A stretch of DNA of 64,000 nt from Gnomoniopsis sp. IMI 355080 (Eukaryota; Ascomycota; Sordariomycetes; Diaporthales; Gnomoniaceae): contig JAPEVC010000155.1 of assembly GCA_027946555.1 (NCBI GenBank), forward strand, positions 1-64,000, read 5' to 3'. Below the pieces are notes generated by a model that did no database searches, was not told the origin of the DNA, and saw only the letters and a list, made by a program, of their open reading frames with translations. A program made the translations under genes and the position numbers. Shown here piece by piece: positions 1-11,384 of the stretch (position 1 is its first letter; the number at the start of each line of letters is the position of its first letter).

Positions 1-3000
1 GGGCTGGGCTGGGCTGGGCAGGGCAGGGCTGGGGGCGCGCAAGAAAGGCAGTTGAGCGCAAGTAACTCACCAGAAGTGTGTCTCGAAGGTATCGGTGCTC
101 ACAGACGTGCGGCAAGTCGCAGAGATGGAAAGCTGGCGGTGGTGTTTTCGAGCGACACAAGGAGAAAACAGTGAAAAGACGAAAAGTCGTGCGCGTTCAG
201 GTGTGTTGAAAACGAGCAAGAGTTGGCAGCACAGGACGGGCGGCAGGCGGTAGGCGGTAGGCGGTAGGCAAAAAAGGCTTGTAGACGGTTGTCCGGGTGC
301 CCGGCGATGGGATGTGGAAATCTGGTATGGGCGTGGGTAGGGATTGTTCAGAGCCGATCGAGATCTCTCAATCCCAGTTGCAACAGAATGGCCGGGTCTG
401 GGCCCTGAGTCAAGCGCTATCAAATTATCCTCTGGGCTGCTGGGCCGCTAAGAGTGAATAGCACACACGCTCACACACGTCCTCTGCGAGGGTCCCCCGT
501 CAGGTCCGATCAAGGTGGTTTGAAGGAATCCCTTTCTTAGTAGGGTGGTGGTGTTTGAGAAATGGTGTAATCAGCAAAAGATTTCGAGACTATCAACATT
601 GTTGGTAAATGACCTCGGGAGTCAGGAGGGGCCAGAGCCTGTCCTATGTACTCCGTACTACCCAGCTATGCACTGCAGCATCTCGAGATAGAGCGAGCTG
701 CTTCTCCCTGATAGGGGAGCCGTCCTCTTCCTCTTCCTCCTCCCTATTCCTGTGCAGCACCTTTCGCTGACTGCACTCTGTCACTGGCCAAATGCCACCG
801 GCAAGCATTTCTCATCCAAACCCTGTTTTTGCTGGGACCTGGTAAAACTGGTCAGGGTGAGGGACCTTTCCTACCCGATCATCATCCAGTCTCGACAGCC
901 GAGAATCTCGACCATCCGACCATCTCACTTGTATGGAGACTTGTCAAGTTGATGCAGAGGTACCTGCCTCGAGGTACATTTGCATCCCGGCCGCTGCCTC
1001 TAGTACCCGAGGTTAGCCAAGGGTACAGGCCAGCGCACTTGCGGTCTGGTACGGAAACAAGTATAGCGCGATATACGTATGCTAAGCTAGTGAAGCTAGT
1101 GTACTTGGTGTACCCCTCCGTCGAGCACGCAAACCCACAAAATCGAACTTCGACTTTCCCATTCCACATCATCGATAATCCCCCATGCGCACATGGTCGA
1201 TCATCAACAAGCCTGCCAAAACTCCCATTGCTGCCCGGTCAGTAATGGCATCCCTACGCAGCACTTGATAATGATTGCACCACCGTGAGAATATGCCTGC
1301 TTGCAATTTGCTCACGATGACGTCGCCGGCTTTCCCGATGCTCGACCGCCCCACCAATCTGCCCAACTCAAATCGTGGACAGCTTGGAACCCATACAGGC
1401 CTCAACAAGGGCCAATGCTCGCAGTGGACGAAGAGAGGGAAGAAATTGGATAGCGGCAGTACATTGGTTGGGTCGTTAAGCTAATAGTATCCATTCCAAG
1501 CCTGGCTTTCCCGCCAAAAAAGGGTTGCAACGCTTCGCCCGTCGAGCTGGGACCCCGGGACCCCTGCTCTTATCCATCTTTGCTTACCCCACCATGGACA
1601 GCTGATCCCTTCACGATTGACTGATTTGGGCAACCAGTACACCAAGCCTGCACGTTCCAAAAAATGCAAGCTAGTTTCCTAGTTTCCCTTCCGCCAGGGG
1701 CGGACCTTTTTTCCCGAGGGAGCGATTTTTGCCAGGAAGTCACCATTTCCACGGCAGTTCACAAAGATTGTTTGAACCATCGGGCTTCTACTACTACAGT
1801 AGTAGCGGTGTTTTGTTAGGCCTGTCATGTGGCAGCGCGCGGCTCTGTCCGCAGCCTGTTCACCAGTCACGGACTGGTCCTGATCATCATTTCCAGAACC
1901 AGCCCGTTTAAGCCAGGGCCGCATGCCTATTTGCCGTCTGCGTACTTTGGTCGCACTTCGCATCCTCCTCACATTCCACAAGGTACATAGTACCTCTCTC
2001 ACGACTCCAGACCTCAATCCAGAATCCATCTCTCTCTCTCTTCCCCTCTATATTTTATTCCCGTATATACTTACCGTACGACGATTTTTGCTCGTGCATA
2101 TGGCATGGACCACAGCAAACTCAGCCTTCACGGAGAACGACGTCATCAGGACCCACCCGACAAAAGCTTGGTCAGGGATACTCTGACGTCACTGAGGCTC
2201 CCGAGCTGCAAAAAGGTTCTATCGCACGAGACAGCAATGTTTGAGAAAGCGACGAGGAGCGCAATCTACTCAGCAAACCCAGGCACAATCTGCAAGGACC
2301 CTGGATTTATCCTAGTAGCACATAGTAGTAGCAGCAGCAGAGTAATGAATCGCAACTCGTCATTGTACTGCCTGCTTTCAGGGTCCACCTCAAGCTTGTG
2401 TCCTTTTTTTCTTTTTTCTTTTTTTTTGGGTTCCTCTTTCAGTGCGTCTTTGTGTGCGACGTGGAGGGTAGGTTGGGGAAGGACCATGTCAGTTTGGTTT
2501 CTCTCGGGTACCCAGGACGACGAAAGAATTGACGAAATGCCAATTCCATGAAGATGGCATGTACATCGTCTTCTGAACAATTTCTGTCTTTTGTACCTAG
2601 GAGCTGACAACAGCCGAAGAAAAGAGTTTGAAACCGGGTGCTCTCGCCTCATGCCAAGCAACTCTCGCCATCAAACTCTCATATCCTACTAGGCTGTTCC
2701 ATGAGGAGATCTACGGAATAAGCCGATCCAGGCCATTACCACTTACTGTTCTTTTCCCCGATTCGAACGAACTCTTGTATCGCGAACTCTCTTTCGATGA
2801 GAAGTACTCGTTCCCAGCTGCGCCAGGCGTACTCAATATATCTCCTCGGACAGAAATAATGACTGTGGCGTACATTGGGGTCTTGCGGCCCTGGAAGCAC
2901 ACCAAGTCCTGATTCTCGGGAAAAGTATGTCGTTATCTTGTATGGGCTTTCTACAGTCTTGCAAGCATATCCCGTCGAGTGCAACTGTACCAGTGAGTCG

Positions 3001-3552
3001 TCTTGCTGCCATGGATTTTGGATATCGCGCGTAATGGAGGGGGAGCTTGAGGAAGCCAAGCCGCGTCAAGCAGCGGATAGACTTGGTACTTCCTGAATCG
3101 TGGACGTAGCATCGTGACGAAATATATCTCGGAGTACCCGATGAATGAGAAAGGCCTTGGGGTTGAGTTCGCCCTCTTGCGGGAAGTCTCGTTGAGATCG
3201 ACAATCTTCAACGTGGAAACTGCACAATTTCGGATGGTACTATGTACCATATGTCCAGCTCAATTCGTGTAAACGCAATTGTGCCGATCCGGAGACAAAG
3301 TCCAACGACCCGGAGCCATGAGACAGAGCCCAGATAGTCACACGAAATAGTCTTACTGATCACAACAGTCAATTCCATATTCCATATTGCTAATGCGACT
3401 GCTACTACCAAAGTCATACAAAGTGGAGCCGATGTGTCAGGCCGTTACAATTGGATCTCCAGGTACCGAATCTACCCAGCCGCCTTCGTCTGATCTATGC
3501 TGTCTCCCGCCTATTCTAAGTTCAATAGAGCGCGCCAACTTGGCCCAGAAAC
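1..3552. other. Intergenic region, no recognised gene
   Basis: No reading frame here has a recognisable domain or joins convincingly through splice sites. The first 37 bases are a GGGCT-rich low-complexity run. A T-rich tract lies near 2401-2431. Inverted GTAC motifs occur at 1982-1994 and 3236-3248. Overlapping short frames on both strands at 2700-3250 look like chance. The right end is the 3' flank of glycogen phosphorylase. Confidence 0.6.
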
Positions 3553-6500
3553 TCACAGCTCCCCATTCTCGACACCCGCAGGCTTGTCGTCCAGCAGCGG
3601 TTCGACGTTCCAGACTGAAGACAGCATGTTAGCTTTTTCTGAAGCACTAGAAAGAGGCTATTCATGGAACAACGCAGGAGCCTTCGAATTAAGCAGATGT
3701 AGTACTTACTCTCCTCGGCATACTCGTTGATGCATCTGTCAGAGCTAAAGAAGCCCATGCGCGCCACGCTCGTGATCGACTTGGTCAGCCACTCATCCTG
3801 GTCCTTGTACGCCTCGTCAATGGCCGCGTGTGTCTCAATGTAGCTGTGGAAATCGTCAGAGACTAGGTAGTAGTCGCCATGGTCGCGGACAGCAGAGATC
3901 ATGGCTAGGAAATCATGGGGTTCGCCGAATGTGCCGCTCTCAATCGCTTTGAAGACCTTGGCAAGGTCCGGGTCGACGGTGTGCGAGCCGTATGTGTGCG
4001 CGTGGCGGAGATCCTCAACATCCTCAGCGAGATTGCCAAAGAGGAAGATGTTGTCCTCGCCAATTTCACGGGTGATCTCAATCTGTAAGAGTGTTAGTTG
4101 TTGTGCTGTTGTCAAAAATGGAGATATTTCAGTACTTACATTGGCACCGTCACACGTGCCGATGATCAGACCACCATTCAGAACGAACTTCATGTTGCTG
4201 GTTCCAGAAGCCTCTGTGCCAGCCGTAGAGATGTGCTCGCTAATATCCGAAGCTGGAGTGATTATCTCAGCCTTGCTAACATTATAATCCTCCAAAAAGA
4301 CCACCTTGAGCAGGTCGCCAATGTCCTCATCTACGTTGACAACAGATCCGACAGCGTTGACCAAGTGGATGATTTGTTTGGCCATCCAGTATCCAGGAGC
4401 CGCCTTGCCACCAAAGATGGTAACGCGAGGCTGTGCCTTCTTCCTCTCCTCTGGCGACATGGCCTTCAGAGTCAAGTACCGGTGGATCGTTCCAAAGATG
4501 TTCAATTGTTGACGCTTGTACTCATGGATTCGCTTGACTTGGACATCAAATAGGGACGCAGGGTTGACCGTCACGCCCGCGCTGGCTTTGATATGCTTGG
4601 CCAGGCGCACCTTGTTGGCATATTTGATCTCCTGCCACTCTTTGCGGAATTCAGCATCCTTGACGGATAGTTCGATCTTGTTGAGCTCAGTGAGGTCTTT
4701 GAGGAAGTTGTAACTGCCCGTCTTGCTAGCGATGAGCTCGGACAGCCTAGGATTGGCCTGATGCAGCCATCGGCGTGGTGTAATACCATTCGTGACGTTT
4801 GTGAACTTGTCTGGTCCGTAGATCTCAACAAAGTCCTTGAAAATGGTGGTCTTGATCAGGTCGGAGTGTAGCTCAGCAACACCATTCACCTTGTGCGACC
4901 CAACAATGGCGAGATAAGCCATACGGACCATCTTCGGTTGCGACTCCTCGATGATGCTGACGCGGGCCAAGAGTTCGCGGTCACCAGGGTGCTTGCTCTC
5001 AACGCTCTGAAGGAAGAAGAGATTTATGTCGTAAATGATCTGCAAATGCCGGGGCAGGAGGTTCTGGAACAAAGGGACGGACCACTTCTCCAGAGCTTCT
5101 GGAAGCACGGTGTGGTTGGTATAGCCAAACGTCTGCGTGACAATGTTCCAAGCTTCATCCCATTCGAGTTTCTCCAGATCGATTAGGATCCGCTGGAGCT
5201 CCACGATAGCAAGAGTAGGGTGAGTATCATTGAGCTGAATAGCGACTTGGTCGGGAAATTCACTCCAAGGGCGCTTCGACTTCTTGAAGCGACGGACAAT
5301 GTCGTATAGTGAGGCAGCGACCCAGAAGTATTGCTGCTTCAGACGAAGCTCCTTTCCACGTTCCAGGTTGTCATTAGGATACAATACGGCGCTGATGGTC
5401 TCGGCGCGCTGCTGCTCGGCAACAGAGCTCTCATACTAGTATACGTATTAGTGTATTGGTACTGAGATCGAGGGTTCCGAGCAGTAGTACTTCGCCTGAA
5501 TTGAACTTCTGAAAGTCAAACTCTCCACTGGCAGCCTTGCTGGACCACAACCTAAGGTTGTTGGTCGTGGATGTGGCGTAGCCGGGAATGGGTACATCGT
5601 AGGCGATGGCTGTTACGTGCTCCCCTCCCTCCCAGTGGGCAACAGTCTTGCCCGAGCCTTCCTGAGACTTTGTGACATGACCGTAAAATTGTATCTGTAC
5701 TTCTCTCAGTGCGGTGGTCAACAAATAAGCTCAGAGAGTAGGGACACTCACATCAACCGTCACATCGTGGCGAGGAAATTCTATGGTCCACGAAGTTAGT
5801 ATGCTGCACTTGGAAAGGTTTGAGGAAGTTCATGTTGGAGAGAAGATTGTCTGAAGACGTATCAGGGAGCATCAAGTCAAGAGCCCTCCGAAAATTCTAC
5901 CTCTGGAAAAACCGCCGAAGCATCCATAACTCGATAGAGAGTCTTTTTGGTTGATGGAACTCACTCACCCCACGGATTAAAGTCAAGCCAGTAATCGGGC
6001 TCTTCAACCTGAAAGCCATCGACCTGCGGCATTGCAAAGTCAGTTTATTTCCGAGAACAGATGGAGTGGTCGTATTGGTCGCTATGCAAGCTCCATAGTC
6101 ATGCACAACTGCATATCTCTCAAAGACCAAGGTTGGGAAGACGGCTTACGACTATATACCATTTCAAGTCAGCATTTGTTCAAACAAGTAAATGCGCATT
6201 TTCCGCCTCCGGCAGACAATCAAAGACACCCGAAGACACTTGAGGTGCCGAGGATCATTGGAGGGAGTTTCTACAAAATGATAGAGGATCACATACTTGT
6301 CTGTTTGAAAATACCATATCGGTATCTCAAGCCATACCCCCAAGCCGGAAAGTTAAGCGAAGCCAAACTGTCCAGGAAACAAGCCGCCAAACGGCCCAAG
6401 CCACCATTGCCCAGCGCAGCATCATGCTCTTGGTCAATGATGTCTTCGATGCGGAAGCCCAGCTCCGCCAGGCCGGCCTTGGCTACGTCTTTCTGGCCAA

Positions 6501-7175
6501 TGTTCAGCATGGCATTGTCGAGGGCACGGCCCATGAGGAACTCGAGCGACAGGTAGTAGACGCGCTTGCTGTCGGCAAACGTGTGGCGCTGTTGGGTCCG
6601 GTTCCACTCCAGGATCAGCCGGTCGCGGAAGGCCAGAGACGTGGCGGAATAGGCGGCCGTTTCGTCGCAGTTGAACATGCTACGGGCGAGGGTCGTCTCG
6701 ACATGCCTGACCACCTCAGTCTCGAAGGTGTCTTTCTCTTTGAACCCCTGTGCGCTGTGTTTGGTCCATGCCTCGCGCTGGGGCTCCGGGATGGAAGCTA
6801 CAGGAGTTAGCAAATGGCATTATCAGTGGTTTGCTTCTAGGACGGAATGACATAGCGTTTGGCGTATTGTAAAAGTGCAGGGTAAAGTCAATTGGATGAA
6901 GTTATATTCGGGTACGTTATAGGTGGGGCCCGCTCAAACCACCCAGATTGACCGGATTTATAGCCAGAGTGTGACAATGACCAGGGTATTATTTTGAAAA
7001 TCTCACCTTCAACACTCTTGATGTCTCCGGCCCCAAAGCCTGTGAATGTTCTCTTGTGCTTGGGTCTGGAGATGCCCGCAGGACCCACAGAGCCTTGAAT
7101 GTCAACAATTGGGGCACCCATGGACGGGCGACGTTCCCGCTGGGGAATCCGCTGGGGGTTCTCGGTTGAAGCCAT
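3553..7175 (-). CDS. gph1: Glycogen phosphorylase (GT35)
   Basis: This enzyme releases glucose-1-phosphate from glycogen in the cytosol, using pyridoxal phosphate. The model has nine exons on the minus strand: 7175-7007, 6797-6297, 6151-6150, 6023-5969, 5780-5752, 5694-5491, 5435-4140, 4082-3710 and 3614-3553. They sum to 2691 nt, giving 896 residues, normal for fungi. The PLP-binding motif EASGTSNMKFVLNGG is intact, with the lysine near residue 736, and IWNVEP lies near the C-terminus as expected. The N-terminal KRTFTGF (about 41-47) resembles the regulatory phosphothreonine region of yeast Gph1. The start at 7175 gives MASTENPQ, the usual N-terminus; another in-frame ATG at 7211 is less likely. 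The third exon is only two bases (TC), completing an isoleucine codon at about residue 224. Without it the frame closes within seven codons. Identity is certain; the microexon is inferred from splice signals. Confidence 0.96.
6150..6151 (-). other. gph1: Two-nucleotide microexon of glycogen phosphorylase
   Basis: On the minus strand exon 2 ends with one base of a split codon (A at 6297), followed by donor GTATGT. The downstream exon starts with GTC at 6023 after GCAG. Direct joining shifts the frame. Between them, ATATAG is followed by TC and then GTAAGC, and both flanking introns (6152-6296 and 6024-6149) carry CTGAC branch-like motifs shortly before their acceptors. Adding TC gives KQTIVDGF, which matches the family pattern KQ-x-I-V-D-G. 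A twin-intron (stwintron-like) removal order would give the same product. Confidence 0.75.
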
Positions 7176-9984
7176 GATAATAAATAGGCAGGCAAACTTC
7201 CGGTAGGTCAAGAATCGTAAGTTGAAGGGACTACTTCAAGAAAATATTTGAATTAGTGACAAGTTCAAGAAGAAGAGAAGGGAGAATGGCTGCCGCATGA
7301 TAAAGGAGGCAGAGGAGGAGGAAGATGCTATACGTTTTGGGACGACGAGTTAAGCTCCCCGCAGCAACGGAGCGGTGGGGAAGGAGCTACAGGTCGTATT
7401 TGGCGGGGTAAAGTAACTGGTCCGGGGAAGCTTGGAAGCTATGCTAGACGACCGGGGGAGGCAACGGGTCAGCACATGCATGTGGGTTGTGGTGTGAGAC
7501 AACGAAGAGCCGGTGTTATCGTTTTAATGTCGCATACACCATCGAATAATGAGCTAGCAACAGCGCACACGCTGTCAGGTGTAGAGAGAGATGCACGAAC
7601 AGGTGAGCTCCTTGCGTCGATCCAAAAGCGGTCTGCCAGAAGGGAGGGTTGTATTATATGAGAGACGCGGTGGGAAAGTATGGTGAGAATACCCCGGCTT
7701 GATTTACGACAACAGAACTAAGCCCCGGAAGAAGGAATCGCAAATGCACCTGAGCAGGATGCAATTTCGCAGGGACTGGTGTGAGCTTTATACGAGGTCC
7801 TTGGCGGCGTTTACCAAGTCACCGATACAAAAAGTCTCCCGGTGCTCGCTTGCCATAAAGCCAGCAGGGCGAAAACCAAGAATTGATAGCCCGCAGCTGG
7901 GACCCACGATGGGATCCAAAGGATTCCCCCGATCAATTGGGTAGATTCTAAGCTACAATGGACAATTCTCTCCGTTCCCACACAAACCACGCCATCCCAA
8001 AGCCCTGCAGTGTGGTGCGGGGTGAGGTGGAAGCGATGTGATGCTTGGATCCTCAATTGGCGCCCGCGTCCGTTGCATGGGGTACCACAAAAACAAGAAG
8101 AAAAAGTCCATTGGGCTGGGATGATTCATGTCTGTGCATGCTGCCATGCCTCCATGCTGACGGCAGCATGTATGACCGTCGCCTATTGAGCTGGCCCTCT
8201 TTTGTTGAAGGTCCGAGAGACTTGACCATGCACTTGTGTGTATGTAAACACAGATTGTCTGTGAGAGAGAAGAGAAACAGAGGGACAAACAAAAACAACT
8301 TCCATGAGGGGCTGGGCGCACTGCGAACAGGCTGTAGGCAATCTAGACCAGCTTCGATTTCAACAAGAGCGTGAGGGCGGGTGCTGTCTCCACGGGCAAA
8401 TCCGCACACGCGCAGCACCATCCAATCTATACAAAAGTCGTACGACTCGAGGCGCGCTTCCAAGATTTCCACTCCCTCATCGCGCACAACAGCCTCTCTA
8501 CCCCGGGCCAGAGACGCCCGCTATAGCCACGAGATACAACGTTGGATCGATCGACCACCAGAGAGACAATTCGAAACCAGGGCGGCCTGTTTCTACCTGC
8601 AACACCGTGCGACAATGACCGGTTCCTCGGCTGGTTGGCTGCGGTTTCGGAGAGCCAACTGCTTCTGCGCCTACCATCAGCTGCGTGTAATCGACGATGT
8701 TCCTTTCTCGCAGATGTTCCTTTCTCGCAGATGTTCCTTTCTCGCAGATGTTCCTTTCTCGCAGATGTTCCTTTCTCGCAACGTGCATCGAGTCGCTGCA
8801 GAGATGTCATTGTACAGATCTTGTGCATACCGAATGGGCCTGCTTGGTGTAGTTCCTGAAGAAAACGCTATCTTCAAGTGGCTGTCGACCATGATTGGCG
8901 GCCAAGAGATGAACAATGCCGTAGCGCTCTCCATTCTCCTGTCAGATTGCTTGTGAGATTATGAGCTGTCGTTCGCTGTCTGGCTGTCCGTTCTAAGCAT
9001 GTCGAATTCTCGGCTGGCTCCACCCGCCCCACGGATTTGCAGGTGACAGGTGAACATGTGGAGCCATTCATTCATCCTCCCCCGGCTTCCGAATCGCTGA
9101 TCCGGGGTGGCCCAGCAAGGGGGGGTGGATGATAACGACATATCAAAATACCTCTCGTCTGCCGATTGTGGTATGTAGTTGCCGTTTGAGCGATGGAAAT
9201 TGTCTTCTTCTCCGAAGTATGACAACAAGCAAAGCAGGGACGATGTTGCATCAACACTTGATCGGCCTGCTGGGTGAGATCGATAGTAAAGATTCCCGAT
9301 TTGAAAACCTTTGGCAACTTATTATCAGCTCCATGGCACGTACTACATAGAGCAGCATATTACTCTCGACCATAGTTCGTCAAAGACTGCTCTTAGGATC
9401 CGTTTATCAACTTGAACATGAGATCAATCATTCCACTAACATAAGTGGCTGATCCATGTGTCCTCGCTTTACTGAAGATGACTCGCTCATCTGTTTTCTT
9501 GGTATGCCCAGCTGTCCCTAGACAGTGGCAATAGTGTGGACCAAAATGCCCAGTCCCTTGCTCCCAGATGGCCATACCTCCTTCCTTAACGCCATGACCC
9601 AAAACACGATTTATTGTCTTGCCTCACCATGAGAGACAGACCAGAATCGTCATGCCGAGCAACCCGCCGGCTGTAACCATCGCCCCTCGGGTCCGCAAAT
9701 AAACGCTATTCGCCCCTCCTAGCCGTTTTGACAAAAGGAACATGTGCGCCGGTCCTTCCCAACTGGCTACCGGCCACCCGCAATCAAAACCAGAGGCGTA
9801 GAAATCGGAGGTTAGAAGCCTTGTACCCTGGTGTATGGTATCCGTTTCTGCAACGCCGTGAACCAATCGTAAATATTGCCGTCCTGAAACGCCAAACTAA
9901 TGCATTACTTGGTAGTGACCGCTCATAAAAATGCCAAACCCACGGTTGAAAACGAAGTGAAAGTCAACAAGCCCTCAACAGTCA
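7176..9984. other. Intergenic region between gph1 and gna3
   Basis: This is the 5' flank of glycogen phosphorylase and the 3' flank of the G-alpha gene. No supported coding region was seen. It contains the 17-bp tandem repeat described separately. Confidence 0.6.
8696..8780. repeat. Tandem repeat, 17-bp unit, five perfect copies
   Basis: The unit gatgttcctttctcgca is repeated five times with no mismatch, directly head to tail. There are no spacers, so this is not a CRISPR array. It lies in intergenic DNA. Because 17 is not a multiple of three, translated repeats appear in several frames, which makes the overlapping short ORFs spurious. Confidence 0.95.
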
Positions 9985-11384
9985 TCATAGGATGCCAGAG
10001 TCCTTTAGAGCATTGTTGAGAATGGTCTCCTTGACAGCGGCAAAGACTAGCCGGATATTCGACGTATCCGTCGCCTGTGTCAAGCTAGCCAAAGGTCAGC
10101 CCGTTTCATCTCGCACACAAACAGATCACGCAAATGCTTACTGTGGGTAGAGGTTCAGGTGTGCCCGGTTGACCTGATTGAACCTCCAGAGTAGGTATTT
10201 CGCAGCCTTATTGACATCATTGCCACCAGAGTAGTCCGGGAAATAGTTGCCCAATGGTGACCTGCTCAGCTTCTGCTTGAAAATGTCGACTTTGTTGAGG
10301 AACAATATTATGCTTGTCCGCATGAACCACCTTGAGTTGACAACCGAGTCAAAGAGCAGCAAACTCTCCATCATACGATTCTGCTATTATTAGTATATAA
10401 AAAAAAAAGGATTCAAGAAGATGGATAAGCAATAATGCATACCTGACTGCTCTCTTCCAACAAGACTTGGTCGTATTCGCTGAGAGCCACACAAAAGATA
10501 ATAGATGTGACATTTTCGAAACAGTGAATCCATTTTTTGCGCTCACTTCGTTGCCCACCAACGTCGAACATGCTACCAATTGTCAGCTCCCAAGGCAATT
10601 TACCGTAAGTTCTTAGGGCACGCGACCGCAACTCACTGAATGCTCAGCTGGCCCATTTGAAATCGAGTCTCGTATATACCCGTAGTCTTCGTTCTTGCTC
10701 GGAGCACGTCCATTTCGTTGGGCAGGTAGTCTTGTCGGACTATTCTCTCGGCGTGCTCGAAGAAGCTGTAACATGTCAATTACTTTTCAATTGCCATCTT
10801 GTCTTTGTAGTGGAGCCGATGCACATACTATTCAGCAGAATCCATCAAGTAGAACTCTGTTTGCCGATCCATGAGCTGCTCTCTTGCTGGGTCGCTCCAG
10901 ATGGCCTGTACTGCCAACCCGACCTTTGGGTCAATCATGGCCTGTGGGCCTGACTCGACGCTATATTCCAGAAGGAAATCGCACAAGGCCTTGTTCTCTT
11001 CCTTCTCGGGTTCGATGTCGAATTGGCGCATGGCATTGATGACAGCTTTCGCGCATTCTATCAAGTTCTTGAAGACGGTCGGCCGGTAGTTGTAGAGCTC
11101 ATCGTCAGAGTACCCCTTTAGATGGATGATCTTCATTTGCTTGACAATCGTTGATTTGCCACTTTCGCCAGATCCTAATGTCGTTCAGTCAGTCCCGTGC
11201 TTCTACACAATCCAAGGCACGCCGCGCCAATTCTTGGGAACGGTGCAAAAGTCCACCTACCCAACAACAGTATCTTGCATTCTCGCCGCAGACGTTTTGA
11301 GTCCTCCTCCAAATCCTTGTCGATTTTTTGACTCCTTTTCTTCTGCTCCGTCTCTTCGCTGTTTGAGCTCATGCAGGCACCCAT
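9985..11384 (-). CDS. gna3: Heterotrimeric G-protein alpha subunit, group III (GNA-3 class)
   Basis: This is a membrane-attached GTPase that relays receptor signals. In Neurospora and relatives this class acts with adenylate cyclase in carbon sensing and development. Exons on the minus strand: 11384-11261, 11174-10829, 10765-10637, 10572-10443, 10380-10142 and 10084-9985; 1068 nt, 355 residues, the expected length. The N-terminus MGACMS has the myristoylated glycine and palmitoylated cysteine. The P-loop GSGESGKS spans 42-49. Switch I RARTKTTG, switch II DVGGQRSE, the base-recognition motif NKVD and TQATDT are all intact. The C-terminus GIL lacks the pertussis-toxin cysteine found in group I. 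The sequence resembles Neurospora GNA-3 more than GNA-1 or GNA-2. Confidence 0.97.

Noticed and set aside
1..37. Possible telomeric repeat at the window start
   Set aside because: The unit is GGGCT, not TTAGGG, and it decays within 37 bases.
8696..8780. Possible CRISPR-like array
   Set aside because: Units are directly adjacent with no spacers, and the genome is fungal. It is a simple tandem repeat.
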